From positions 62,001 to 126,000 of the forward strand of contig CAXPZW010000011.1 of assembly GCA_964221845.1 (NCBI GenBank): a DNA stretch of 64,000 nucleotides, written 5' to 3'. This DNA comes from CAXPZW01 sp964221845 (GTDB lineage Bacteria; Bacteroidota; Bacteroidia; Flavobacteriales_D; Sanyastnellaceae). The notes beneath the pieces are model-generated. The model saw only the letters and a list, made by a program, of their open reading frames with translations. It had not been told where the DNA came from and ran no database searches. Shown here piece by piece: positions 7,743-17,230 of the stretch. The position numbers were made by a program, and so were the translations under genes. Position 1 is the first letter of the stretch, and every line of letters starts with the position of its first letter.

Positions 7743-10700
7743 TTAACGAATCAGAGTCACGTGCCCGGTACGTACATGTTGCTCGCCGTCGTGGGCAGAT
7801 AGGTATTTCGCGCGCCAAGTGTACACGCCCTCGGGCACATAATGGTCGCCCTGGTTGTGCGAGCCGTTCCACCACTGCTCGGGCTGGGTGCTGCGGAACA
7901 CGACCTCGCCCCAACGGTTGAACACCTGCATTTCAAAGGCTTCCACTTCAAAGCCGTAGGTGTAAGCGCCCCAGTAATCGTTCACCCCGTCGTTGTCGGG
8001 CGTGAAGGCCGTAGGCACAAACAGCATGGGCACAGCGTCGATGGACACCACTTGGCTCATGGTATCGGAACAGCCAAACAGGTTGGTCACGGTCAACAAC
8101 ACGTCGTACTCTCCCGCGTCGGGGAACACGTGGAACGGATCCGGAATTTCTTCGGTGGTGCCGTCGCCAAAGTCGTACTCCCAAAGGATGGCATCGGCCG
8201 AGTAGCTGTTGAACTGTACGCCCTCGTCGTAGACATCCACGTCCTCAGGTCCGTAGGTAAAAAGGGCTTCCGGAATCGGATACACTTGCAGAACGCCCTC
8301 CCCTTCAAAGGTCGCCAAACAACCCGCATCGGTGCCTACAACCAAGGTGAGGTCGTAGTTGCCCGGAATGTTGGTGTTGTACACAAACAGGGAGTCTTGG
8401 CCCATTACGTTGCCGTCCACTTGCCAGAGCCAGCTGATGATGTCTGCGCCGCCCTCTACAGTAGATGCGTCGTTGACCACCACTTGGCCAAACTCACAGA
8501 GGATTTCTTCACTAAGGGTAACTGCCGGTACAGGCAAGTAGTCGATCCAGAGCGGTTCGGTGAGGGTGGATTCACAGCCATATTCGCTGAGCACGGTCAA
8601 GGTCACGCCGTAGTTGCCCCCGGATTCGAAAATGTGGGTGGGGTCCTCGAGGTTGCTCACCTCGGTGCCGTCTCCAAAGTCCCAGGTGTACAACTCAATG
8701 TCCGAAGCTGGGGCCGAGCTTTCGTTGACAAAGGCGATTTCGGTGTCTTCACAGTTGCCGCCGACTTCCCATTCCACTTCGGGGTAAGGATACACTTGCA
8801 GCTCACCGGTGGTGGTGTCCACACAGCCGTCCGCGGTACTTACGGTCAAAGTCACGTTGTACACGCCCCAATCGTCGATGTCGAAGGACGCGTTTTGGGC
8901 TTCTACCTGGCCAAAGGTCTCCACCTCCCAAGTCCAGTCTGTGATGGTGCCACTCTCAACGGTAGAGGCATCGGTGAAGTCAAAGGTGGCATTCACGCAG
9001 CCGTTTTCCAGCTCAAAGGCCGCCTCTGGAAGCGGGCTGATCACGAAGGTTTGAGTCAATTCCGCGTCGCATCCGAAGGCCGAAGCCAACTCCAGCGTTA
9101 CGTCGTAGGAACCGGCGGCAAACACGCCAATGTCTCCTGGGAAGAAATCCTCCGAAGAACCCAGTACACCAAAGTCCCAATCGGACTCGGTAATGGTGCC
9201 CTCGGGCACATAACTGTCGTTGATGAACGAGAGTGAACCGTCAAAACAGAGGCTTTCCAAATCAAAATCCACCACAGGAATGGGATACACTTCCAGGGTT
9301 TCTACATCACTGTTGATGCAGCCGTTTTCATCGGTGTAGATGTACTCCACCTCGTATTCGCCGTATCCGGTGGACGGCAAGAATTCAAAGGCGTCCACGC
9401 CGTCCACTTGGAATTCACCGCCCACAGGGGCCCCGCCTTGCAAGAACACCGTTGCGTCGTCTTCACACAGGTCTGGGAAGGCCGCGAGGTCTACCTCTGG
9501 CAAAGGATGAATGAATACAGTTTCGTCGATGCTATTGAAGCACCCTTCTTCGTCGGTGTAGGTGTAGGTGACCGTGTAGCTCTCGCCCGGGTTTTGCGCC
9601 GGGTCGAAGGCCGCCACTTGGTCGCCGTTGACGTAGTATGTGCTCGAAGGGCCCGCCGGCAATCCCATGTCCAAATCAATGGGCGCGTCGAAGTGACATA
9701 CCTCATCCACCAAGTCCAGAGTAAGCACTGGCAACGGCAAGACGGGCACTTGCAGCACGGTATCGGCCACACAGTCGGCCAGTTGGCCGGTGAGGGTCAG
9801 GGTGGATGTTGCTTCGGGGTGCACGGCCCACACGCCGTCAGACATGAGGGTCACCCATTCGGGTTCGTTCCAGGTGTAACTGGTGGCTCCCGAAGGCATC
9901 ACCAACGCTGAATCTCCCGAACAAAAGGCTTCCACCACCGGCAACTCCAACTCCAGTGGGATTACCGTGATTTCGGTTTCGCACTCCACCAATACCGGAC
10001 AGCCATTTTCGTCGGTCATGATCAGGGAGGGACAGTACGTACCGGGCGTGTTGTAGAGGTGGTCGGTGATGGTCACCCCTGAAGGATCACCAAAACCGTC
10101 ACCAAAGTCCCAGAAGTACTCGAACTCGGTATCGTTTACGTTGAAGGCCTCTAATTGCAACTCAAACGGCGCACAAATGACCGAATCAAGCTCTACCGAA
10201 AACGGGCCTATTACGTCTCCGTAGCCCAAAATGTCCGGTACGAGGAGTGTATCGGTGCAGCCGATGTCGTTGGTCACGACCAGCTCCAAATCGTATACCC
10301 CAATGTTGTAGGTGTGGAACACTTGTACGCCGATGCCGTCCTGGTCGTCGCCAAATCCCCATTCGGTGCCCACAATGTCTCCCGTGCTGGTGCTCTCAAA
10401 GCTCACTCCAAACAAGCAGTTGTTGATCTCCGCGTCGAACGTAAAGTCCGCGATAGGGTTGATCACATTTACCAAATTCGGCTGGCAAAGGGTTTGCACG
10501 CAGCCTGTGCTATTTTCTACGCTGAGGCAGATTTCAAAGCTGCCGTTAGTATCGTATTGCTGAACTGGGTTTTGTGCGTAGCTGATGTTGGCATCCCCGT
10601 CGGCTGGGTTCCCAAAATTCCATGTCCAAGAAGCAATGTCGCCTGTGGAGGCGTCCAGCAGTTGAATTTCTTCCCCTTGACAGCTGGGGTCACTGTCCAC

Positions 10701-13388
10701 CGTGAAGCCAGGCACAGGGGGTAGCACCAGGTCCAGGACGACGGTACTGCTCGCATTGCAGCCGAGTTGGTCTACCGCGGTGAGGGTCACCGACATCTCG
10801 TCTGCGTAGGGCGCCTCAAAGGTGTGCTCCGGGGTATACATGTCAGAGGTGGTGCCGTCACTGAACGTCCACGTCCAGTCGGCCAGATCTGCGGTAAGGG
10901 GTACCAAGGACACCGCGATGGAATCACAGGCATCGATGTAGGTCAGGTTGAAATCGGCAAAATCAGGGTTACTCGATACGCTTACGGCATCCACCAGCAC
11001 GGTATCGGCCTCGCAGCCCCACTCGTCAATGGTGTTCACGGTGATGTCAAACGAGCCCAACTCATTGTAGACCACCTCGGGCCACCAGTTGTTGCCGCTT
11101 TGGGTATAGGTTTCCTCCTCTCCGTTGTCGTTGACAGTGACGGTCCAGTTGTTCCCCACCGAGGTGGCAATCATGGTCACGCTGTTGCCAAAATCCACCT
11201 CCCAGTAGTCGTTCCGGGTGTTTTCCACCTCGAAGTTGACCGCCAGTGGCGGACAACCCTCTGTGGGGTCGGCATAAATCGTTGGATCGGGCATGCCCAC
11301 CCTGACCGTGCGCGTCCGGTCGTCGGCACACTCGGTGTCGAAGTTGTACACCCACAGCGTCACGTAGTAGGTGCCAGGTTCGGCAAAGACGTGTGAGGGG
11401 TTGGGGTCGTTGTACAACAGCGGCGAACCATCGTCAAAGTCCCAATAGAGCGAATCCGAGCCGATGGAAGTGTCCAAGAACTCGATGCTCATAGGGTTGT
11501 CGCAGTTGTGGAAGATCTCGTATTCAGCGATCGGTGCGTTCACGTACAGCACGCTGTCCACCGTTCCAAAGTGGTTGCAACCGCCGTTCCAGATGGACAA
11601 GGTGATGTCCACCCATCCGGTATCGATGTAGTTGTGGGTCACGCAGCTGTCTATGTAGCTGAAGGTGTCCCAGCCTGAGCCGTCACCCCAATTCCAGCTG
11701 TGGGTCACCCCAGGCTGATAAGGAATGCAGAATTCCACTTCTTGCTCGGCGCAGATCAACGTATCAGAGACGGTAAACTCCGGTTCTACAGCATCTTGAA
11801 TGGTAAGTGTGGAATTCGAGGTGCTGCTTCCGTAGCAGCCCTGTTCGGTCCAAATTTCTACCGAGATGAGGTACTCTCCTGACGCATCGAAGCTGAAGTC
11901 TGGAGAATCACTCGTGTCGTCGGCGACACCGTCCTCGTCAAAGTCCCAAGCCCAAGAAGAAACAGGGTCTAAAGAATCCACCGTCACCCCCAAAATGGGC
12001 ACGGTCTCTCCTGTACAGATCGTCGAACTGGTAGAAAAGCTCACCGAGGGTGCTTGGATAAAAACGGGACTGGGCAGTGCGTAAGAGCTGGTGCACCCAA
12101 ACTCGTTGCTGATGTCCAGCTGCACGTCATAGTTGCCAAAGGCGTCAAAGGTGTAGGTGAGGTCTTCTGTGGTGCCTACCTCTGCCCCGTCAACGATCCA
12201 GCTGTAATTGATGGTGCCGAACTCATCGGACGCGTTCACAAAGTCCACCTCAAACGGCACCAAACACGAAACGGTGGTGTCAGAGGTGAAGCTGGCGAGC
12301 AAGCCCGGAACAACCTCCACAGCCATGTATTCAATGTCAGAACACGTGGTGCTGTAAATGGCTTCCATGGCCACGGTATAGTTGCCTGCTGTGGTGTAGA
12401 CAAATCCAGTAGAATCGCCCACCGCGTCCCAAGTGCCGTCGCCGTCAAAGTCCCAGTTGACCGTCACCGGCTGAGGGAAGGTGCTGCTCTCGAAACTCAC
12501 GGTTTCGTTTTCACACACCAGATCACTGGTTGCGGTGAAGCTGGCTTGAGCGGTGGTAAACACCTCAACGGTGAAGCAGGAATCGCTTTGGCAACCGATG
12601 TCGTCGGTGGCGGTCACACACACGTCGTACACATCCACGCCCGTGTAAATATGGGGCACGTCGCTGTTGTCTGCAGTGGTGGTGCTGCTGCCGTCGCCAA
12701 AGGTCCATTCGTAAATCAAGTCCGAGGCGCCCGATGAAGCATTGCTGAAGGTGATCTCCACCGGCGGTTCGCATGTTAGGGGTGCATCAGGGGAGATGTC
12801 GATTTGCGGAAATTCATCCGAAACGAACACCAAACCTGAAAAGGAAATGTCATCAAAGCATCCCGAAGCGTTCTCGATGCTCAGTACAGGAGTGTAAGTA
12901 CCGGGGTTGTCGTAGCAGAAAGACGGACTGGCTTCATTTGCCACTTGACCGTTACCAAAGTCCCACACCCACTCCACAATCGGGGTGGTGCCGGGATCAC
13001 TCTGGTCGGTGAAGACCACGCAGTGGGGCCAACAACCCGCGTTGTCGTCGATGGTGTAGTCGGCCACCGGACTTTCAAATACGGTGATGTAGTCCTCGAT
13101 GGTGAGGTTGTCGGTGCCGTTGATGGTGAGTGAAACGTCGTAACCGCCGGGATCTTCGAAGATGGCTACGTACAGGGGAGAATTGGAAGTTTCGACGGTT
13201 CCGTCGGGGGCAGTTACGGTCCAGGAATAGGACGTAATATCCCCGGCATCAGGCGACACCACCTCAATGCTGACACCTAGCGGTGAGCACCCATCTGTGG
13301 TATTTGCCTGAAAGTCTACCTGTCCCCAAAATGGCAACGCCATCAGGGTCAGCACTATGACTCCGAGCCCTCTCAATCCAACGTACAA
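7743..13388 (-). CDS. Giant PKD-repeat surface protein with type B T9SS sorting domain
   Basis: The protein has 1,881 residues. After the signal peptide (LGVIVLTLMALPFWGQ) come about 18 PKD-like domains, recognisable by W-x-W/F-x-F-G-D/N-G cores such as WVWDFGNGQV, EWTFGDGSS, YTWDFGDGTE and WEYDFGDGTT. Three to four more divergent Ig-like units lie near residues 1170-1350. The last about 95 residues (VPTAFTPDNDGVNDYWG, then VFNRWGEVVF) are the gliding-motility-associated, CHU_C/TIGR04131-type C-terminal domain, which sends proteins through the T9SS. A cell-surface adhesin is likely. The only plausible start is TTG, because an in-frame stop precedes it directly and no earlier ATG exists. Confidence 0.88.
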   Translation of the reverse strand: MYVGLRGLGVIVLTLMALPFWGQVDFQANTTDGCSPLGVSIEVVSPDAGDITSYSWTVTAPDGTVETSNSPLYVAIFEDPGGYDVSLTINGTDNLTIEDYITVFESPVADYTIDDNAGCWPHCVVFTDQSDPGTTPIVEWVWDFGNGQVANEASPSFCYDNPGTYTPVLSIENASGCFDDISFSGLVFVSDEFPQIDISPDAPLTCEPPVEITFSNASSGASDLIYEWTFGDGSSTTTADNSDVPHIYTGVDVYDVCVTATDDIGCQSDSCFTVEVFTTAQASFTATSDLVCENETVSFESSTFPQPVTVNWDFDGDGTWDAVGDSTGFVYTTAGNYTVAMEAIYSTTCSDIEYMAVEVVPGLLASFTSDTTVSCLVPFEVDFVNASDEFGTINYSWIVDGAEVGTTEDLTYTFDAFGNYDVQLDISNEFGCTSSYALPSPVFIQAPSVSFSTSSTICTGETVPILGVTVDSLDPVSSWAWDFDEDGVADDTSDSPDFSFDASGEYLISVEIWTEQGCYGSSTSNSTLTIQDAVEPEFTVSDTLICAEQEVEFCIPYQPGVTHSWNWGDGSGWDTFSYIDSCVTHNYIDTGWVDITLSIWNGGCNHFGTVDSVLYVNAPIAEYEIFHNCDNPMSIEFLDTSIGSDSLYWDFDDGSPLLYNDPNPSHVFAEPGTYYVTLWVYNFDTECADDRTRTVRVGMPDPTIYADPTEGCPPLAVNFEVENTRNDYWEVDFGNSVTMIATSVGNNWTVTVNDNGEEETYTQSGNNWWPEVVYNELGSFDITVNTIDEWGCEADTVLVDAVSVSSNPDFADFNLTYIDACDSIAVSLVPLTADLADWTWTFSDGTTSDMYTPEHTFEAPYADEMSVTLTAVDQLGCNASSTVVLDLVLPPVPGFTVDSDPSCQGEEIQLLDASTGDIASWTWNFGNPADGDANISYAQNPVQQYDTNGSFEICLSVENSTGCVQTLCQPNLVNVINPIADFTFDAEINNCLFGVSFESTSTGDIVGTEWGFGDDQDGIGVQVFHTYNIGVYDLELVVTNDIGCTDTLLVPDILGYGDVIGPFSVELDSVICAPFELQLEAFNVNDTEFEYFWDFGDGFGDPSGVTITDHLYNTPGTYCPSLIMTDENGCPVLVECETEITVIPLELELPVVEAFCSGDSALVMPSGATSYTWNEPEWVTLMSDGVWAVHPEATSTLTLTGQLADCVADTVLQVPVLPLPVLTLDLVDEVCHFDAPIDLDMGLPAGPSSTYYVNGDQVAAFDPAQNPGESYTVTYTYTDEEGCFNSIDETVFIHPLPEVDLAAFPDLCEDDATVFLQGGAPVGGEFQVDGVDAFEFLPSTGYGEYEVEYIYTDENGCINSDVETLEVYPIPVVDFDLESLCFDGSLSFINDSYVPEGTITESDWDFGVLGSSEDFFPGDIGVFAAGSYDVTLELASAFGCDAELTQTFVISPLPEAAFELENGCVNATFDFTDASTVESGTITDWTWEVETFGQVEAQNASFDIDDWGVYNVTLTVSTADGCVDTTTGELQVYPYPEVEWEVGGNCEDTEIAFVNESSAPASDIELYTWDFGDGTEVSNLEDPTHIFESGGNYGVTLTVLSEYGCESTLTEPLWIDYLPVPAVTLSEEILCEFGQVVVNDASTVEGGADIISWLWQVDGNVMGQDSLFVYNTNIPGNYDLTLVVGTDAGCLATFEGEGVLQVYPIPEALFTYGPEDVDVYDEGVQFNSYSADAILWEYDFGDGTTEEIPDPFHVFPDAGEYDVLLTVTNLFGCSDTMSQVVSIDAVPMLFVPTAFTPDNDGVNDYWGAYTYGFEVEAFEMQVFNRWGEVVFRSTQPEQWWNGSHNQGDHYVPEGVYTWRAKYLSAHDGEQHVRTGHVTLIR

Positions 13389-13415
13389 TTAGTATTATCC
13401 AAGCAGATTCGTATG

Positions 13416-13423
13416 CAAACATA
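13416..13423 (-). promoter_or_regulatory. -7 promoter element (TATGTTTG) upstream of the PKD protein gene
   Basis: The minus-strand TATGTTTG matches TAnnTTTG and lies 27 bases upstream of the TTG start. A matching TTG at the -33 position is not evident. Confidence 0.4.
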
Positions 13424-13454
13424 AGGAATTCGCCTGCCTCTACTTCTCCTTAAA

Positions 13455-13478
13455 CAGTCAAGAAAGGTTGCTTGACTG
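13455..13478. repeat. 8-bp perfect inverted repeat upstream of lysS
   Basis: CAGTCAAG and CTTGACTG flank an 8-base spacer, and a run of seven T follows four bases further on the plus strand. It lies in the 269-base gap between the divergent PKD protein gene and lysS. It could be an operator or a weak terminator or attenuator reading toward lysS; the gap before the T-run makes a strong terminator unlikely. Confidence 0.5.
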
Positions 13479-13625
13479 ACCATTTTTTTGGTTTATCCGG
13501 CAATTCTCGACGGTGAACGAATTCAACATTCAATCGTCTCGGGTGTTCATAACTGGCCCGAGAATATCCGGTGTTGAGACGCATTTGTTTTCACAAAGTC
13601 ACATTCGCCACACCGCTTCCTTGGC

Positions 13626-13633
13626 TACCTTTG
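13626..13633 (+). promoter_or_regulatory. -7 promoter element (TACCTTTG) for lysS
   Basis: TACCTTTG fits TAnnTTTG and lies 24 bases upstream of the chosen lysS ATG. The position about 20 bases upstream has TTC rather than TTG. The element also argues against starting translation at the upstream ORF start, which would precede the promoter. Confidence 0.55.
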
Positions 13634-13657
13634 GCCCCTCAACCCCAAACGCTCATC

Positions 13658-15370
13658 ATGCACCTTTCCGAACAGGAACGCATCCGCCGCCAATCCCTTG
13701 CCGAGCTGCGCAAGCTGGGCATCGAGCCCTACCCGGCAGCCGCCTACGAAGTCACCGACCACATCAGCCCCTTGCTTGAAGGGTTCGAAGAGGGCAAACA
13801 GGTCAAACTCGCCGGGCGGTTGATGAACCGCCGCATCATGGGCAAGGCGTCCTTTGGTGAAATGCTGGACAGCTCAGGCCGCATGCAACTCTACTTCAAC
13901 CGGGACGAAATGTGCCCGGGCGAAGACAAAACTTTGTACAACAGCGTCTTCAAGAAGCTGTTGGACTACGGCGATTTCATAGGGGTAGAGGGAGAGACCT
14001 TCCGCACCCAAGTGGGAGAGCCTTCTGTCAAGGTAACCAAAATGACGGTGCTCAGCAAGACGCTGCGCCCGCTCCCGGTGGTCAAAGAGGCCGATGGCCA
14101 GGTGTACGATGCGTTCTCTGATCCCGAGCTGCGCTACCGTATGCGCTATGTGGACCTGGTGGTCAACGACGGCGTGAAGGACACGTTCCTCAAGCGCACC
14201 AAGATCATCCAAGCCATGCGCGACTTCATCAATGCGCGCGGCTACATGGAGGTGGATACTCCGGTGCTCCAGCCCATCCCCGGTGGTGCAGCGGCACGCC
14301 CGTTCATCACCCACCACAACGCGCTGGACATTCCGTTGTACCTGCGCATTGCCAACGAGCTCTACCTCAAGCGCCTGATTGTGGGTGGATTTGAGGGGGT
14401 GTACGAGTTCAGCCGCAACTTCCGCAACGAGGGCATGGACCGCACCCACAACCCGGAGTTCACCGTCATGGAAATCTATGTGGCCTATAAGGACTACCAC
14501 TGGATGATGGAGTTCACCGAAAACATGATGCAGCACATCTGCCAAGAGGTGAACGGACAAACCCAGGTGACCCTCGGGGGCAAAGAGATCAACTTTGCTG
14601 CGCCCTATGCCCGCGTTTCCATGCGCGATGCGATTCTGGAGCACACCGGCTTTGACATCGACGGCAAGGATGAGGCCGCACTGCGCGCCGCGTGCGCCGA
14701 TTTGGGCGTAGAAGTGGACGACACCATGGGCAAAGGCAAACTGATCGACGAAATCTTCGGCGAAAAGTGCGAGCACCACTATGTGCAGCCCACCTTCATC
14801 ACCGACTACCCGGTAGAAATGTCCCCCCTGTGCAAAAAGCACCGCGACAACCCCGAATACACCGAGCGCTTTGAGCTGTTTGTGAATGGTACCGAGGTGG
14901 CCAACGCCTACTCCGAGCTCAACGACCCCATTGACCAACGCGAACGCTTCGAGGACCAACTCACCCTCAGCGAAAAGGGCGACGACGAAGCCATGTTCAT
15001 CGACCAGGACTTTCTGCGCGCGCTGGAATTTGGCATGCCCCCGACCTCAGGGATGGGCATGGGCATCGACCGCTTGGTGATGATGCTGACCGACAACACC
15101 AGCATCCAAGAAGTGCTTTTCTTCCCCCAAATGCGCCCCGAAGTCTTCCAAGCCGGACCCGACCTCGGCGCATTGCGCGACCTGGGTGTGCCTGAAGAAT
15201 GGGTGGAGCATGTGGTGGCCGCTGGGTACGACTCGCCTGAATCGTTCACCGGTGCCAAAGCCGCAGCCATTCACCAAAAACTGAACGGCTACCGCAAGAA
15301 GAACAAACTGGACATCCCCGCACTCGCGCTGGAAGCAATTGAAGCATGGCAAGCAGCGGCGGAAGCATAA
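13658..15370 (+). CDS. lysS: Lysyl-tRNA synthetase, class II
   Basis: LysS charges tRNA-Lys with lysine. The 570 residues show the N-terminal OB-fold anticodon-binding domain (residues 40-150, LAGRLMNRRIMGKASFGEML) and class II motif 1 (RGYMEVDTPVLQPIPGG). Motif 2 is FSRNFRNEGMDRTHNPEFT and motif 3 is GMGMGIDRLVMML. About 70 extra residues follow motif 3 (from AGPDLGALRDLGVPEEWVE), a helical tail that I recall from other Bacteroidota LysS. The ATG giving MHLSEQERIRRQ is chosen because a -7 promoter element lies just upstream. The stop overlaps the next start as TAATG. Confidence 0.95.
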   Translation: MHLSEQERIRRQSLAELRKLGIEPYPAAAYEVTDHISPLLEGFEEGKQVKLAGRLMNRRIMGKASFGEMLDSSGRMQLYFNRDEMCPGEDKTLYNSVFKKLLDYGDFIGVEGETFRTQVGEPSVKVTKMTVLSKTLRPLPVVKEADGQVYDAFSDPELRYRMRYVDLVVNDGVKDTFLKRTKIIQAMRDFINARGYMEVDTPVLQPIPGGAAARPFITHHNALDIPLYLRIANELYLKRLIVGGFEGVYEFSRNFRNEGMDRTHNPEFTVMEIYVAYKDYHWMMEFTENMMQHICQEVNGQTQVTLGGKEINFAAPYARVSMRDAILEHTGFDIDGKDEAALRAACADLGVEVDDTMGKGKLIDEIFGEKCEHHYVQPTFITDYPVEMSPLCKKHRDNPEYTERFELFVNGTEVANAYSELNDPIDQRERFEDQLTLSEKGDDEAMFIDQDFLRALEFGMPPTSGMGMGIDRLVMMLTDNTSIQEVLFFPQMRPEVFQAGPDLGALRDLGVPEEWVEHVVAAGYDSPESFTGAKAAAIHQKLNGYRKKNKLDIPALALEAIEAWQAAAEA

Positions 15371-16530
15371 TGGACTGCCAGCGGGACCTGTTTCAGCTGC
15401 CCGCCGACTTGGTCTACCTCAACAACGCCTACATGGCCCCGTTGATGAAGACCGTGGAGGCCGCTGGGAGCGCGCGCATGCAAGACCAGCGTGTGCCCAC
15501 TTCGTTTGGGGTGGAGGATTTCTTTGAACCGCCCCAAGCCCTTCGCAGCAAATTCACAGACCTTGTCGGGGGCGATGCGCCTAAGCGCATTGCACTGGTG
15601 CCTTCGGCTTCTTACGGACTCAGTACAGCCGCAGCCAACCTCTCCTGCCCTCCGGGCAAGCGCATTGTGTTGGTGGACAAGCAATTCCCCTCCAACGTTT
15701 ACCCTTGGCAACGCTTGGCCAGGCGCGACGGCGGTGAAGTAGCCCTGGTGGCCCCGCCCACGGTGGACCACAAAGGCGCACACTGGAACCAAGCCATCCT
15801 GGACGCCATCGACACCCGCACTGCAGTGGTGGCCATGCCCCACGTTCACTGGGCAGACGGCACCGTCTTCGACCTGGAGACCATTGGCCAAAAATGCCGC
15901 AGTGTGGGCGCAGCACTCATCATTGATGGTACCCAAAGCGTGGGCGCGTTCCCGTTTGACCTGGTACGCATTCAACCCGATGCGTTGATCTGTGCAGGCT
16001 ACAAATGGCTCATGGGTAGCTATGGTTTGGGGTTGGCCTACTTTGGTGAGCGGTTCGATGCCGGTTTGCCACTGGAGGACAACTGGATGCACCGCAAGGA
16101 CAGCCATGAGTTTGCCAGTTTGGTGAACTACCAGCCTGCGTACCGCCCTGGAGCCGGCCGTTACAACATGGGTGAGGCGAGCAACTTCACTTACGTGGCC
16201 ATGCTCAATGCAGCGTTAGATCAACTGCTGGATTGGGGCGTGGAAAACATTGCCGCCTATGCCGGACGCTTGACTTCCTTGGCCGATGAGGCCTTGGTTC
16301 CGCTTGGTTTCCGGGTGGAAGACGATGCGTTCCGCGCGCCGCATTTGTTTGGTGTGGGACTACCAGGCGAGTTGGACCCACAATCCGTGGCCGCCCAACT
16401 CAAGCAAGCCGGGATCAGCGTGAGTGTGCGCGGCGCGAGCATTCGCGTATCTGCACACGTGTACAACCGTCAGGGAGATTTGCTGGCCTTGCGCAACGCC
16501 CTCAGCGTGTGCGCAACACCCACCAATTAG
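15370..16530 (+). CDS. Class V aminotransferase family protein (PLP enzyme)
   Basis: The 386 residues have the fold of cysteine desulfurase/kynureninase-type PLP enzymes. The PLP aspartate is in ALIIDGTQSVGAFPFD and the Schiff-base lysine is in CAGYKWLMGSYGLG. The N-terminus (LVYLNNAYMAPL) is the usual substrate-side start of the fold. The reaction is not determined; selenocysteine lyase, kynureninase-like and isopenicillin epimerase-like members share these motifs. The start ATG overlaps the lysS stop by one base, suggesting coupled translation. The 3' end overlaps by 29 bases the convergent lipoprotein gene. Confidence 0.8.
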   Translation: MDCQRDLFQLPADLVYLNNAYMAPLMKTVEAAGSARMQDQRVPTSFGVEDFFEPPQALRSKFTDLVGGDAPKRIALVPSASYGLSTAAANLSCPPGKRIVLVDKQFPSNVYPWQRLARRDGGEVALVAPPTVDHKGAHWNQAILDAIDTRTAVVAMPHVHWADGTVFDLETIGQKCRSVGAALIIDGTQSVGAFPFDLVRIQPDALICAGYKWLMGSYGLGLAYFGERFDAGLPLEDNWMHRKDSHEFASLVNYQPAYRPGAGRYNMGEASNFTYVAMLNAALDQLLDWGVENIAAYAGRLTSLADEALVPLGFRVEDDAFRAPHLFGVGLPGELDPQSVAAQLKQAGISVSVRGASIRVSAHVYNRQGDLLALRNALSVCATPTN

Positions 16531-17230
16531 ACTGCAGCGCAGTTTGGCTGCGTGAACGGCCGAGCGCAATAGGCGCTCCTGCGTAGCGGAACCACCCTTC
16601 GTCAAACGAGCCCATGTCGGTGTAGAGTGCGTTTTGAGCGCCGAACTCCACCAAGTCTACCGCAAACCGATTGAGCGAAGCTTCCTTTTGGCTTTCAACC
16701 ACACACCAGGTGCCGTCAGTCTTTTCTACCAATGCGCGCCGGACGTACAAGGCTTTGTCTCGAAAGGCTTGCGCCTGCCCGTCTACCACCACAGAGAGTT
16801 GCTGAAAGCAATCGGCGCCGGATTCGGTGACGCGGGCCAGCAGGTCGGCGCCCACTTGGCCTTGGCCTACGACCGAGACCCGGGATTGGGTGCCGTCACG
16901 TTCAATGACAAGGGCCGCGCCGAGTTTGGGATTGGCTTCCTGGGTGTGCTCCCACATGCCGTTCACCGCAAAGGCGCCGTCCACTTCGTAGTCCCCGGCC
17001 CGGGTAAAGGCCGCAGCAATGCAAAAATGGATGGAGGGATCAGCGGGGTCTGGGCGTTCGGTCACCCAATCGGGGGTGAGGGCATCGCTCCAGGAGAACA
17101 CACGGTACTCGTGAAAGGAGCTCGCACGGTAGGCCGATTCCACCACCTCGGGGGCTGATGAACCGCCGTCACATCCAGCCAAGCACAATGCCAGCCCAGC
17201 CACAACCAACATGAACGTTCGTCGGATCAC
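16502..17230 (-). CDS. Lipoprotein with phosphodiester glycosidase-like (NAGPA/DUF2233) fold
   Basis: The 242 residues begin with a lipobox (LVVAGLALCLAGC). The order of elements fits the phosphodiester glycosidase family: FAVNGMWEH, GAALVIERDG, then RRALVEKTDGTWCVVESQK, and finally LVEFGAQNALYTDMG in place of the common NALNLDGG. The second Asp-Gly motif is thus altered (TDMG). The family removes N-acetylglucosamine or related groups from phosphodiesters. The GTG start overlaps the stop of the upstream M23 peptidase gene as GTGA, so a joint role in the envelope is plausible. An internal ATG six codons later is an alternative start. Confidence 0.5.
   Translation of the reverse strand: MIRRTFMLVVAGLALCLAGCDGGSSAPEVVESAYRASSFHEYRVFSWSDALTPDWVTERPDPADPSIHFCIAAAFTRAGDYEVDGAFAVNGMWEHTQEANPKLGAALVIERDGTQSRVSVVGQGQVGADLLARVTESGADCFQQLSVVVDGQAQAFRDKALYVRRALVEKTDGTWCVVESQKEASLNRFAVDLVEFGAQNALYTDMGSFDEGWFRYAGAPIALGRSRSQTALQSNWWVLRTR

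Noticed and set aside
7842..9236. 464-codon frame antisense to the PKD adhesin
   Set aside because: It is a shadow of a high-G+C gene. It has no start context and no recognisable domain, and the opposite strand has clear PKD and sorting domains.
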